Shown: in pieces, positions 25,996 to 38,100 of the stretch | How positions within the stretch are numbered: position 1 is the first letter of the stretch | Layout of the letters: the number at the start of each line of letters is the position of its first letter | Assembly: GCF_036370855.1 (NCBI RefSeq) | Contig: NC_088102.1 | Span: 35,935,835 to 35,999,834, forward strand | Length of the DNA stretch: 64,000 nt | Origin: Dromaius novaehollandiae | Lineage: Eukaryota; Chordata; Aves; Casuariiformes; Dromaiidae | Direction: 5' to 3' | Position numbers and translations under genes: made by a program | Notes under the pieces: generated by a model | What the model was told of the DNA's origin: nothing | Databases searched by the model: none | Seen by the model: only the letters and a program-made list of their open reading frames with translations

Positions 25996-28900
25996 ATCTT
26001 GATTTCATTTCCATGTCCAAAATTATACCAATCTGAAGCTTTTACTTCCTCCTCAGAAAATTTAATTAACTCCTAAACTGTATTAACTGAGAACTTCAGA
26101 ATGAATGAGTTTTTTCAGTAATGCATTCTCAGCATGATTACTCCACTGAATCAAAAACATCCCTCTTTAGAGAAGAAACCATACTGCTTTGGTTCAGATT
26201 TTCAAGCTAACTAGGGGATGTGTCCATATCTTTCCAACTGAAGTAGGAACTAGGAAGATACATCTCTTTAACTATAATACACACATAACAGACATAAGAC
26301 ACTTGAAAGTCTTATGGAAAAACAGAAATATACCCAACCCATCACACTTTCCTGAGACGGGACGGGAAATAATTTTTCCAGGCGGGAAATACTGACAAAA
26401 TAGTAACCTCACAGACCCTGGTGTCTGCTTCTCTTACCACTGCAGTCACTGTCACACAATTGTTTGTCTAAAATCGGGGTACCCAGATGAACTGAATTCT
26501 TGGCACAGAGAACTTTTAAAACACCCAGCTTTTGTCTTCTGGTTATCAAATTTCCAACTGTTCAAGGATTTAATTATTTGAAACTTCAAAATCAAAGTGT
26601 CCTATCAGAAACATTCCAAAATTCTCTAAATGCAGTCTCTCCTTGCCTACAAGTTGGAAAGAAAGGAAATTAAAATTTCTATTACCTGCCCCAAGTTCTG
26701 AGATTTACAGGATATTAGGGGGAGCCAGTTATGAGGGAAAAAAAAGTATTTCTCCTTTAACTACCAGGACGTTTATGAAAGGAATGTACTGAAAAAAGAG
26801 CTGGTCTTAAGTACAATTTAAAAATAAAATGGAGAGTGAGAAGAAGTAGGAGGAAGAGAAGATTTTTTTTTCTCCTGAGCTCTGCTATAGACTCATGCTT
26901 TAGAAGAAAGTATTATTAGTATTATTCTTTTTTCTGGCTTACAGCTGTGTTATATATATAATACTGCATCTTTCTTCCCTTTTTTTCTTTCTTTTTTTTT
27001 CCCCTCTAAAATGGAAGTAATTACCATTTTGCTCTATCCAGAAGCCTGTTCTTGAGACCGAACAAGCTATTGTTGTCCCTGTGTTTAGTGAACAAGCAGT
27101 CATGTAACAGACGCCTTGAGAACTTGCTGGGGAAGTCTGCAATCCTTTGCTGATATGGAAAGAGGTGTGCAGCAGCAGCTAAGGCCCAGATTTCCAAATA
27201 AGCTTGTATCTTTGCAAGACGCAAACACAAGCAATTATGTGCAGTAGTGGCAGTGTAACTGTAATTATCCTATCTATGTCCTTTGACCAGTTTGGTAGGT
27301 AATAGCTCTTGTAAGACCAACTGGTGTAGGTGGAAAAAGCAGATAGACTTTGAGGCACTCAAGCCCTTTTTAAAGTATAAAATAGAAGCACCCAGTATCA
27401 AATCAAAAGAAACAGTGAGAAACTATTGTAAATTGTTACTAAATAAACCTCTCACTTACGTTAGGACTTCAAAATATTTTTGGTCTGTATTTTCTTGAAA
27501 GTAAAAACATAAACACAGAATTGCTGTCCTGAATAGAAACAAAGACTGCTATGAATATCTTCTCTGAGAAATGGAGCAGTCTAGGACAATTGAGGGGGAT
27601 AAAAGATTATAGATCCACCTTGAGACTACTTCTCCTAAATTATCAATATTACCTAGGATGTCAACAAAGCATTGGCTGGTGTTCCTACCTAGTGTAGGCT
27701 ACTGTTCATAGCGCTACTAAAAAAACTTCTAAGTTTTTCTCTAGTATTGTTAAACAAAAGCACACTTTTCATTAGTCTTGTAATCAGATTAGTAAAAGAC
27801 ATGCCCCACGTGGAAAATACTCAAGTTTAATGTGTAACAGAGGTACTAGGAATATGCATTGTCAAGTGACTTACAAGACAGTGTTTTGAATTCTCTGAAG
27901 TATTTCTTGGGCTTTGGGATGAATTTAGGCTTTTAGGTCCTCCCTTAGATTCCCAGCTGTGGCACAAGTATGTTAAGGTAGTAATACACATCATTGATTT
28001 GCAAGTTAGCTTTCGTCTTTAAATTTTCAGATTTCCATTAAGTAAACCATATTTAAAACACAGAATGCAACTCCCTTTCCAGTATGACTCTTTTCTTTCT
28101 CGATATCTCTGTTGCTTTTTAATGTTACTACCAAAGTAGGAAGCAAGCCAATTACTTCTATTTTTTAACTCCTAATGTAATACTTGCATTGCGAGCTACT
28201 GAGATGCTTGTCACCAGTCTTCAATTATTATTTGCATCTTGGGCAAAGCAAGATGGTCTATCTTGCTTATATATTGCTTAATCTGAACCACAGTCTATGA
28301 TGTCACTAAAATATACATCTGTACCTGTGCCATCTAAGTATTTATGGTAATATCAATCTATACTTTAACTCCTTAAGTCAACTGTGGTGGTAAGCAGCAA
28401 ATATGAAAGCCCATGTCTTTGTTTAGACAACTTGTTCAACTCTGCATTTATTTTAAAGGTACCTGTTGCACCTTAATATACAGATCGATGTTTTAGTTTC
28501 ATCGCAGAATTTTCTGCACTGAGGAACAGCTTAATAACATTGTCCTTGTTGGGGGTATTGTAACACCTTTATTTTAAATTCTGTGTTTTAGGGTTGAAGA
28601 CAATGTGTGAAAGTAACATCTACCTGGTGAATCATCCCACCACAGGCAAATTACCAGTTTCAGACCATTCAACCACTCAAGCACAAGAACTGTAAAAACA
28701 ACCTTCCTATGCTTGCTGTTAAGGTAAAATGAAGTGCATTATAAATGCAAAATGTCATGCCGAGTGCCAAGAATAAACCCTCAGCTTCAGCCATGCTTGA
28801 AAACATCAAGTGTTTACAACACGAAGCCTCTAAATTGATTTGAGTTGACCAGTGTGGTATCAGCAGTAGCTAAGCTGTTCTCCTTAAATTTCACATGCTG

Positions 28901-31870
28901 GTTTCCTGGAAAGTATGCGGCTTGAGAGAAATCGCATCTCTCTTCAGTGTGGTACAAGGGTTTTTTCAGATTTCTAAAACCTAATCAACAAATCTTGTTA
29001 CTTTCAGTCATTTTCAATTTTTTATTTTATAATGGAATTCCAGATGATGCAGTAAATTTGAAACCTGCTCACAGTAGACTGATTTATTCTAGGTAGCATT
29101 TGAAGATATCAGAAGTAGTGGTGGGCTCAGAAGTATCAGCAGCCTGCTGCTGTCTTGGGTCTGTCTGTCTCCAGCCCTAAAGAAAATACCTAAAATATTT
29201 CCTTAGTGCAAATATCAGCCCTTGTATAGCCAGAATGAGAGACACGTACACTCTTTCCTACCAAGTTCTGAGTTTTTTCAGGGAGGGGTACTTAAGAGCT
29301 AAGTTCTTTTTTCCCTGCTCCTCATGATTTGCCTCTGCTTGTTGAAGTAGCTTGTTTCTGCTTCCTCTGGCTGCCAAAGTTTCTGGTTGGTTCAACCACA
29401 ACTATTCTGAGTGGTTACTGAAATAAGAATGTTAGTAAACATTTGACTTTTAAAGTCTTTTTTAAAGCTCTAATTTCTGGAGCAGCTTCCAAAATTCACA
29501 AAACCCCTTGCTAAATTTAGGGGCTCAACCTTTTTTCCTCCAAATGTAAATATAAACATATATATGTATAGTGAAAAAGAATGTGTGTGTGTACAAATAT
29601 ACATGTGTATTACCTGCTGGATGAAAAATGCAGTGTAAGCCTGGCTTTCGTTATGACTAGAGTTTTTGCCATTTACTTAATTCAAGACAGGATTTCACTC
29701 ACAGCTTTTGAAAATTAGGATTATTTATAATGCCAGAACCTGGGCACGTCAATTCTTAGACAATTCTATCAGAAAAAATGTGGCCAAAGAGCTGTATACC
29801 TTCATTTTTTAAACCAATTTTGAATGAGTGTAACAGATTTGAGCTGGAGATGCTAGAACTGGTTCCTAAATTGGTTGGCTAGTCCTTATTCACAAAGTAA
29901 TTTTTCCCGCCTCAGTCTTTCTATCTCTAAATAAAGCAGAGAAGTGTTAAAATAGTCACCTGAAGAATACTAAAATACTTGATGTTTTTGACAAAATAAC
30001 TAGATAAATATTAAATATCTTCTGCAAAACATTAAAAAGGCTCAACACCTTGATCACTTTTTTAAATGAAATTATCTAAATACAGCACATGCTATGATTA
30101 GGTGTTTCTTTTCTTATGTAAATTTTGGATGGAAAAGAGAACAGAGAAAGGGACTTAAAATATCAGCTCATAGCTCCCTCTTGTGCAACACTTCATTACT
30201 ACAGAAAACTAAATTGGATAGTGATTGCTTAAGCTAAATTATAGGAAAACCATTTCATACCTTCAGTATTTCTTCTGCCACTGGAACCTTGAGGAATATT
30301 CATTTTGGTGTCATATGATTGTAGATGTGGCTGTAGTTACAATATGTCTTATTGTAATACTTACTGTTGTAACTGCTGCAAAAATAAACTAATTTATGTT
30401 ATATAATTGTATCTTATGATTTATTTAGTTGTCTAACCTTTACTCAGGCTAGTTAAAAGTAAATCAGACTATTTTGCATTTGATATGATATTTCACTTAA
30501 AATTATGTACAATTTAAAGGAGCAGGTTTTCTACCACTTGTACTTCTCTTCAGTGATATTGTAGGTTTTAGAATTTCACGGTGTTTTCATATAATACAAA
30601 AGCCTGGGCAGATACTACTACTTATTACAATATTATTAATACAATAATGAGGCTGCACTAAAACCACATTTAGAGGTTTGCTCAATGACAGTTATTTTGA
30701 CATTCATAATCAAAATTCTGGTGTTTTACTTTAAAAATTAATGTCTTCTCTGCTGATTATTATTGTTGCTAGGTCTTTCTTTGGCATAACTTTCTAGAAT
30801 TTTTTCTATTTATATTTTGATGACTTTTCCCATGTATATTAGTCAATTTTGGCAAAACTCTAGCTATTCTCGATTTGTTTTATTCTCTACTTTCTGTGTT
30901 CGTAGGTGTTCAGACCACCACAAAATGTGGTGTTATCGTTCTATGTCTCATCTGTGATATTCTCATTCTCCTAGTGATGAAATAAAACCCTTTTTACAAT
31001 CAGTACCATAATAATGTATAAAGTGAAGCAGGAAAGTTATTTTTTCTTTTAGAGCAACATTTCAAACTGTAAACAGACTCAGAAAGATTGCATTTCATTA
31101 ATGCAACTGTTATTAACATTTAAAGAGTTGCCTTTGGAATAGAAACTTCAAAAACATTTTCAGTTCTTCATAATACGAACATAGCACAAAACCCCGAGTG
31201 ACACTGCTGGAGCATGTTGTATGAGAACATAAGGATTAAGTAAACAAAACCAAATGTAGACTGTACAAACAAACCCTGTGCGAATGGCTGAACTGCCACC
31301 TACACCCCTGCAGTGAATTGCTCTTGTCCAGGGAGACTGATCAGTGATCTTAGATGGATCTGCACAGGCCGGAGCTAATGCAAGAGAAAGCTGCATCAAT
31401 GATTAAAGTAGCCGTGAAGATGCTTGATTTAAATCTTTTTTTCTAAACCCATTTACAGCGCCGTTATAATCAAGAGTAACATCGTGTAGTCATTTCTCCT
31501 TTGAGAATTCAATTTATTCACAAAACCACAACAGTCCGCCCATGTAAACTGAAATCTATTTAAAAGCACAACAAACTCGGAAACACCGGTACCACACGGC
31601 CAGCTGTAGCACCAGCAGCCCCGCCTCGGCCGTGCGCCGCCCCCGCCGCTGGCGGCTGAGCCCCCCCGCGGCGTGGCCCCGCAGGCCCCGGAAGCACCCA
31701 CCACCCCCTCCTCCCGTCTCGGTGCCGCCGGAAGGCCTCTGAGGCGGGCGGGCGGCGCGGCCGCGGCAGCGCCTGCTGCCCCAGCGCGGCCACAGGACGG
31801 GCTGTGAGGTGCTGGAGCCAGGCACCGCACGAGGCAGCCCCACCTAGCCGCTGAGCGGCCGGGGCCTGAT

Positions 31871-31926
31871 TTCGAACGGGAGGCGGCCCAATCAGAGGCG
31901 AGGGCGGGGTTGGCGCTGCGTTTGAG
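31871..31926 (+). promoter_or_regulatory. CCAAT box with CDE/CHR-like cell-cycle elements
   Basis: In order: TTCGAA (31,871-31,876, a CHR-type TTYGAA hexamer), CCAAT (31,888-31,892, NF-Y type), TTGGCGC (31,910-31,916, E2F/CDE-like) and TTTGAG (31,921-31,926, a one-base variant of the CHR TTTGAA). The GGCGC and TTTGAG are four bases apart, the usual CDE-CHR spacing in G2/M genes, and the CCAAT lies upstream as expected. The site matches are seen in the sequence; the regulatory role is inferred from the known mitotic expression of ARHGAP11A. Confidence 0.45.
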
Positions 31927-31982
31927 TCACGCAGTAACGGGCGGCGGCGCGGTCGGGTGGTTGGACGTAGAGGGAGGTCGTG

Positions 31983-32003
31983 ATGGCGGCGAGCAGCGTT
32001 TGA
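31983..32003 (+). CDS. Short upstream ORF in ARHGAP11A leader
   Basis: ATG GCG GCG AGC AGC GTT TGA encodes six codons. The start context is good (G at -3, G at +4). It ends 39 bases before the ARHGAP11A start codon. It matters only if transcription begins upstream of 31,983, which cannot be shown here. Confidence 0.3.
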   Translation: MAASSV

Positions 32004-32042
32004 GGGGTGGGGGGGCGGCTGGGGGGCGCGGCAGGAGCTGGG

Positions 32043-32174
32043 ATGGCCGAGCAGAGGCGAAGCCTGGTGCGGCTGGCGGTGCTGCAGGAGCTGCGGGCCG
32101 CTTACGGGATCAAAGTGAAGAGTGGGAGCTGTCGAGGGGCGGCGGGGAAGCAGTCCGCAGCGGCGGCCGTAGAG
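32043..32174 (+). CDS. ARHGAP11A: ARHGAP11A coding exon 1
   Basis: Encodes residues 1-44, including [19 protein letters not shown], the conserved helix before the GAP domain. The donor is GAG|GTGAGG, phase 0. The end of the exon is an alanine-rich stretch unlike human. Confidence 0.95.
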
Positions 32175-35100
32175 GTGAGGGCGGCGGTGGTCGCCACCGC
32201 GGCGGGGCGTTCAGTCGCCGGTCTTTCCCCCCCTTCCTGCTCGCCGTGAGCCCCCGCGGGCGGGGTGCGGAGCGCTCTGCCGCCGGGCGAGCGAAGCCTG
32301 GGGGCCTGGGGTTGCTCTCCTTCCCCCGAGCCGCTCGTTCAGGCGACAGCGCGCTTACAGTAGCGCTGTTGTTCGGGCTGGCCGCTGGCGGTGGCGTGAA
32401 GAGAAAGCGTAGCCTGTTCTCGTGGGGACCCATCTTAATACCTGTAACGGGGGAAGTAGGCTTTTCCCTTCTCCTCGGCAAGCAAGTGCTCCAGGCAGTC
32501 GGCGGGGTAATAAATCACAAATATTGCACACATCACAAAATGTTGTGGTTCAGTAAGACAGTTATAACGATGCTGAATTTTGCCCTCTCTTTTGGGATCT
32601 GAGTGTTGCAGACAGACCAGAGGGTGAAAGAGAAACTTTGTTTGCTTGGTTTTTTTTTCTTTTAAAAGTAGTGATTTTGTTGATGTAGTTCATATTCTCT
32701 GCCAAATACATACGTGTCAAAGCTACTAATGTATGTCTCTGGTCTATGCAAGAGCTTTTAAGATTTTGTTGTGTTTAATATTGCTCACTGGGAAATTGGA
32801 ATCTTATTGTATTATTTGTCAGAATACACAAGTGCCCTGTGGTTTCTCAAAACTTTGTCTTCTATTCTCCTTGATTTCTTAAATTCTGGCTTGAAAGGCT
32901 TTATTTGCATCGTATCTTTGTACAAGACATGACTATGGATACTCAGGTGCAGGCAGATCTTGCCTTGCTTTGCCTGCGCTCCAAGGGATGAAACTCTGCC
33001 CCAGACCAAAAGCTGCATTGGCCTCCTGGTCTGAGCAGAGCACTGTGCTGTGGTTGTGTTGCTGCTGTTTGAGAGAGAAAGCTTGCAGCTTACCGGTCTG
33101 GGCACAGGGAGGGTAAACTCTAATATATGTTCTGAAAGGCAAAAAGAATCTCAGAGTTGTGGCTCTTCCACACATGGAAGAAACAACCTGCAAAACACAC
33201 ATCCCAAAATACTTTGAATTCATTGAAGAAAGAAGTCTGTTTTTCTGTCTTTGGACTCTAATTTAGAGTAAAGTATCTTAATGCCAGTTTATACAGCATT
33301 GAAGTCCATTCAAAACATTGTGATCTCCTAGCAGAACTTAATTTATGAAGCATGGAAGGAGCCACAGTCAAGTCCTATGCAAAGACCTCTGTGCAATGGT
33401 GTAGCACAAAACTGAGCACTCTTAGAATGAGCTTTCTGTAAGACCATTTCCACTGCTGAGGAGATATTACGAAATGCTTTAGTAACCCTTGACCAACATA
33501 AGCCAAAGGAGTTACAAAAACACATGCTCTGGGTTGGGTTGCTCAGAAAGAGGGAACAAAAACAAAGAATGACTTTCTTCCCTATTGGCAACAGCAAGTG
33601 TATGGATCTAGATTTGGGCAGGGAGAAGGTAATAAGGACTGTTTGTATGTATATAATAATAAAAGTGTCTAACTAGTTGTCTACGGTGTTTAAATCTTGC
33701 ACAAAATGTGTTTTTAAATAACAACTGAGCAGGGACTTGTTTCTCTCCAGCTGAGGTGGGAAAAGGTTGAGAATAACATTGGGGGTAGGGTTCTATTTCT
33801 ATTGAAAGGGAATAGACATTATTTTATTTCAAAAATTGAAATAAGCCATGACTTCTGATCTGTCAGTCAAAACCCAGTATAGTAAGTTTAGGCATTAAGT
33901 ACAGATTTGAAATATTGAATTTCAGGCCACTGGAAGTAACATCTTGTAAATACAGAGAAACATTATATCTTGAAGTTAGTGTTCTTTCTGTGCCTTTAGT
34001 AGCAGCCTGAAATGAAACAATAGCAGCATATGTATTGTTTCCATTTCTAGATCAATCCTGTTATGCTTGTTTTCTGTAGGCTAGATAAGCCAAAGATAGC
34101 CTGACAAGGGTTGGTTATTGATTAACTATTTTTTCAAAGTGATTAGCACTTTGAATTTCAGGCATAAACGACAGAGTTTGCATTCATCTCCAATAATAAA
34201 AATACAAATCGGGAGTGATCTCAATCTTGGGCAGTCTGTTAATATCCTTACCAATCTTGTGGCCTTGTAGGAAAATTGACACCTTGTAAAATAATGTAAG
34301 ATATGCAAAACAAACTGCAGAAAACATTTCTATTCTTTCATAATAATCCAGGCTGTTAATTTTAACTAGAATCAGCATAGGCTCAGATATTTAAAGATGA
34401 TAGTGTGCTTCTGACAATGTTTCATACCTTTCTTATCTGAAAGACTTTGGTTTTTTTGTCTTAATTAACCTTCAGTTTTTACTTCGTGGGTTATGTGCAT
34501 TTCTGTAACATGTAGTTGGTAATACTGGGGACCTTTGAATAATTGAATTTTGTATTTTAGGGTAAAATCTTTGGAATATCTTTTCATGCATTACCACAGT
34601 CACTTGTGCCAGAATATGGAAGTATTCCAAGGTAAATTAACATTGTATATTTAGATCTACACTTATTTTGCTCTTTGTATAGTACTGAACTTGTGTTGGA
34701 GGAAGAGGAAAACACTTATTCTAGGCCTAGTAAAACTTATGGGGGATATAAAAAATAGTTTCAGTTGAGGGAGGAGGGAAGCAGAAGTTAGATGGGGAGT
34801 TCAGAGCCAGAGCTATCATGCAGTTCTATTTCTTTCTACTGACTGTCATTGGGGAAGACTGGCCTATATATAAAGTTTTATGCATTTATAATGAGATAGT
34901 CCTTCTAGGAAAAGTGAAGTTTATTCTGAATGTGTGAATTATGTTGTGATTCTTTCCTCAGCTTTCTTGTTGATGCTTGTGAATATTTAGAAGAACATAT
35001 TCATACTGAAGGACTCTTCAGGAAGTCTGGATCTCTTCTTCGCTTAAAAGCATTAAAGGTATTCTCTAAAGTCGTGTGTGTGTATATATCAAATAAGCTG

Positions 35101-38100
35101 AATTTCACTTGACCATCTGTATGTTTTAGCTTTTGAACTCCTCTCAGTAGCATTTGAGTTCTAATACTAGAAGTAGCATGGTAACATTATCTGCTTTAGA
35201 AATGAGAGAGGGGATCTCATCCAGAAACTGGCAAACAGTTTCCCACCCCCCACCCTAGGAAGCTTTTCAGCTTTGTAGATTGTGAGAAAACACTTTTGAC
35301 TAAACAAACTTGATAGTGGTTATATGTACTGGATAGTGTGTGGATATTTGTTTAGCAGTATTCTGCCACAGAGATGTGGACATGGGAGAACCTGCAAATT
35401 AACATATGTTGCCCATTAATATCATCTGTATCTCTTTGTAAATACTGCAGTTAGGTAAAACATGGCAAAACTGAAAGTAAAAATGGGGAAGATTTGATGG
35501 TCTCTTCTCATATGGGCTAGAGGATTAATGCCTAAACTTAGAAATCTGCTGGTGTGTTCAAGTCTTCAACACATGTTTCTTATGAACAATTTCAGAGTAA
35601 ACTGGATCAAGGTGAAAACTGCCTCTCAGCTGCATTGCCATGTGATGTTGCAGGGCTTCTTAAACAGTTCTTTAGAGAGCTTCCAGAACCCATCCTTCCA
35701 CTTCATCTGCAGGAAGCTCTTTTCAAAGCTCAGCAGCTAGGAAATGAGAAGAAAACTGCCACTGTGCTGCTTTCATGTTTAATGGATGACAGAACAATTG
35801 AAGCTTTGCGATACTTTTTCAACTTTCTGAGAACTGTGTCCCTAAGGTCAGTGTAATGTAATGTAAAGAGGATACTTGGTTGGTTTAAAAAAAACAAGCA
35901 AACAAAAAAACTATAAATTCCTTTAACTTTGTCTTCTTAGGGCACTGCTGTCTTTGATTGTGATTTTTCGACTGTGTCTGTGATTGGTGTTGGGGGGATA
36001 TTTTTTTTCTTCTAACTTCCTAATTTGCAGTCATTTACTAGAATTCAAGCACAGTCGTCTTCACTAATCCAGAGTGTTTTCTTATAAATGCTGGAGACTT
36101 GACTTTTATTCTTGTTCTTTCATAGCTGTATTTCTAGTTCTTCTTTGGAAAGCAAAAGGAGTGACTGATGAAACTAACATCATCTAACTGGTACTTCGCT
36201 TATCTAAAAACTGGCGGGGATCTGTAACCTGTTGCGTTCAATAACATAGTCATGCAGTTACCTAGCTTGGGGGTGCATAGCAAGCCTACTCATTAATCTT
36301 GATATATGAGCACTCAAGTGGGGGGTTTGATTTTGTTTCCAGTTGCATTTGGGTTATTAGTTTTCTCCCTCTACTGTTTGTCCTGATAATTTGTTTTAAA
36401 CAAAAAAAATTTTCTTGTTAAGATGCAATGAAAACAGAATGGATAGCAGTAATCTGGCAGTGATATTTGCTCCAAACCTCTTGCACTCAAGTGAAAATGA
36501 AAAGATGACAGCCAATACAGAAAAAAAAATTCGCTTGCAAGCTGCTGTTGTACAAACACTAATTGATCATGCAGCAGAAATTGGTAAGATTGTAAATGTT
36601 TATTGAAGTGTATTGTTGCACATATTTGTATACAGCTGTCTTTTCTGACTCTTTAAAAACCTTTAAAAATATTTCTCAACTAATTCAGGGCAAGTACCAG
36701 AATTTATCTTGGGAAAGATTCCTGCAATGTTAGGTGTTGATGCTCTTGAATCTACTCCCTCACTGAGAGGCCATGAAGACAGTGAAAGTGAATCTCCCAG
36801 TGAATGTAAAAGGAGGAGACAACGAAGTGTTGGGGGTAGGTATGTTTGCTCAAAGCTTCAGCAACTAAAATGGACTAATTTTGAGACTTTAGGTATGCTG
36901 GTCCTAAGCAGAATAGACTTCTGTGAAATTTGTTATTTACTATGTACAACTTACGTAATCATGTTAATATATTGTATATTTACACTAAGACTTTATTTCA
37001 GTATGTCTGTTTTCTGCCAAAGCTGCTATTTTGTTGGCATCCAGGCATGTAAAGTGAGATTAATATTCCAGCTTTTTGGTGAACTAACTTCAAATTCTGT
37101 TGCAGAATACAGATGAAATATTTTAAAAATTTTATTGGTAGTCTTGAAACTATATTTGGACACTCAACGATTACATAGTTTGATAAGTCAGGTTATGAGA
37201 TGGCAAGGATATAAATGGCACTCTTTTGAATCAAAACACGAACTTAGCTGGACACAGTATTCTTGTGCATACAACACAGTATGTTATACACAACATTCTT
37301 GAAGAGCTTACAGTATGAGAACTTTGTCAAAACTGTATATCCTGTATACAGGATAAGAAAGTCTAGGGAAATTCACAGTAGACTTTGCCTGTCTTTTTCA
37401 TGTATGCAGGTTAAAACTTTATTTACAAGCACTTCTTTCTCAATCTGGAGTATTAATTTCTAATTATTTTATAACCACTGTTTTGCGCACGTGCACACAC
37501 ACGCATGCACAGTTACTGTAATACTGTTAATAAGCTCTGAAATACTTAATGTGGGCTAGTAAACTTTTACAAGATAAATCAAACTAGTTTAAGTGAGACT
37601 TGAACTCATCCAATACGATTTGGTATAGTTTTAACTGATCTGTTATTTTCAGACAACATAGCTTTCTAACAGCAGATTTGCATGTGATTTGTGAGTTTGC
37701 TCATTTGTAAAAAGCCCAGGCTGAATTGTTTCTAAACCTGAGAAGTTTTTTATGGTTGAGTACAGCAAAGAGTGTCTGAACTTCATTGAGAAGATCTGTT
37801 TAATGCTTTAAAAAATGTAACTTTTGTAGCTTTTGAATTTCAAGATGTATAACTACATTTTTCTTTAGAGTGCAGAAATTGAAAATGTCTGGTAGTACTA
37901 AAATACTAGGCGTGTATTTCTGTTAAGTGTAAGAAAGAAGCACCAGAGTTGTTCAGTTCTAGAAACCAACTGTGAGGTTTTATTGGATGTTGTGTAGGAT
38001 ACTCAGTAGAGTTTTTTGCTAAATATAGACAATAGAACAGTATGTTCTGTATTCTTCTACATTTTCCTTTTGGAAATGTTCTGCCATACGTACACTTGAC

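Larger units (their letters stand above)
1..31860. other. Gene-free region upstream of ARHGAP11A
   Basis: No exon set, conserved protein or RNA gene was recognised on either strand. Open frames here are short, start and stop at random, and have no family resemblance; the longest (10,207-10,710, minus, 167 codons) looks like chance. The stretch is AT-rich and holds simple repeats, one CR1 LINE fragment, a decayed CR1-like fragment and several MIR-like SINE scraps, each listed separately. Distal enhancers could be present, but they cannot be seen without cross-species alignment. Confidence 0.7.
31580..32480 (+). promoter_or_regulatory. ARHGAP11A: CpG island promoter of ARHGAP11A
   Basis: A sharp change from AT-rich DNA to a GC- and CpG-dense block covers the presumed start site, the 5' UTR, coding exon 1 and the start of intron 1. 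No TATA box is placed suitably. Long open frames on both strands here (for example 31,453-31,843 minus and 31,910-32,602 plus) come from the lack of AT-rich stop codons and are not taken as genes. Confidence 0.85.

Noticed and set aside
31910-32602. 230-codon plus-strand open frame over the ARHGAP11A start
   Set aside because: It lies in the CpG island, where stop codons are rare, reads glycine/arginine-rich nonsense and is out of frame with the conserved ARHGAP11A exon 1.
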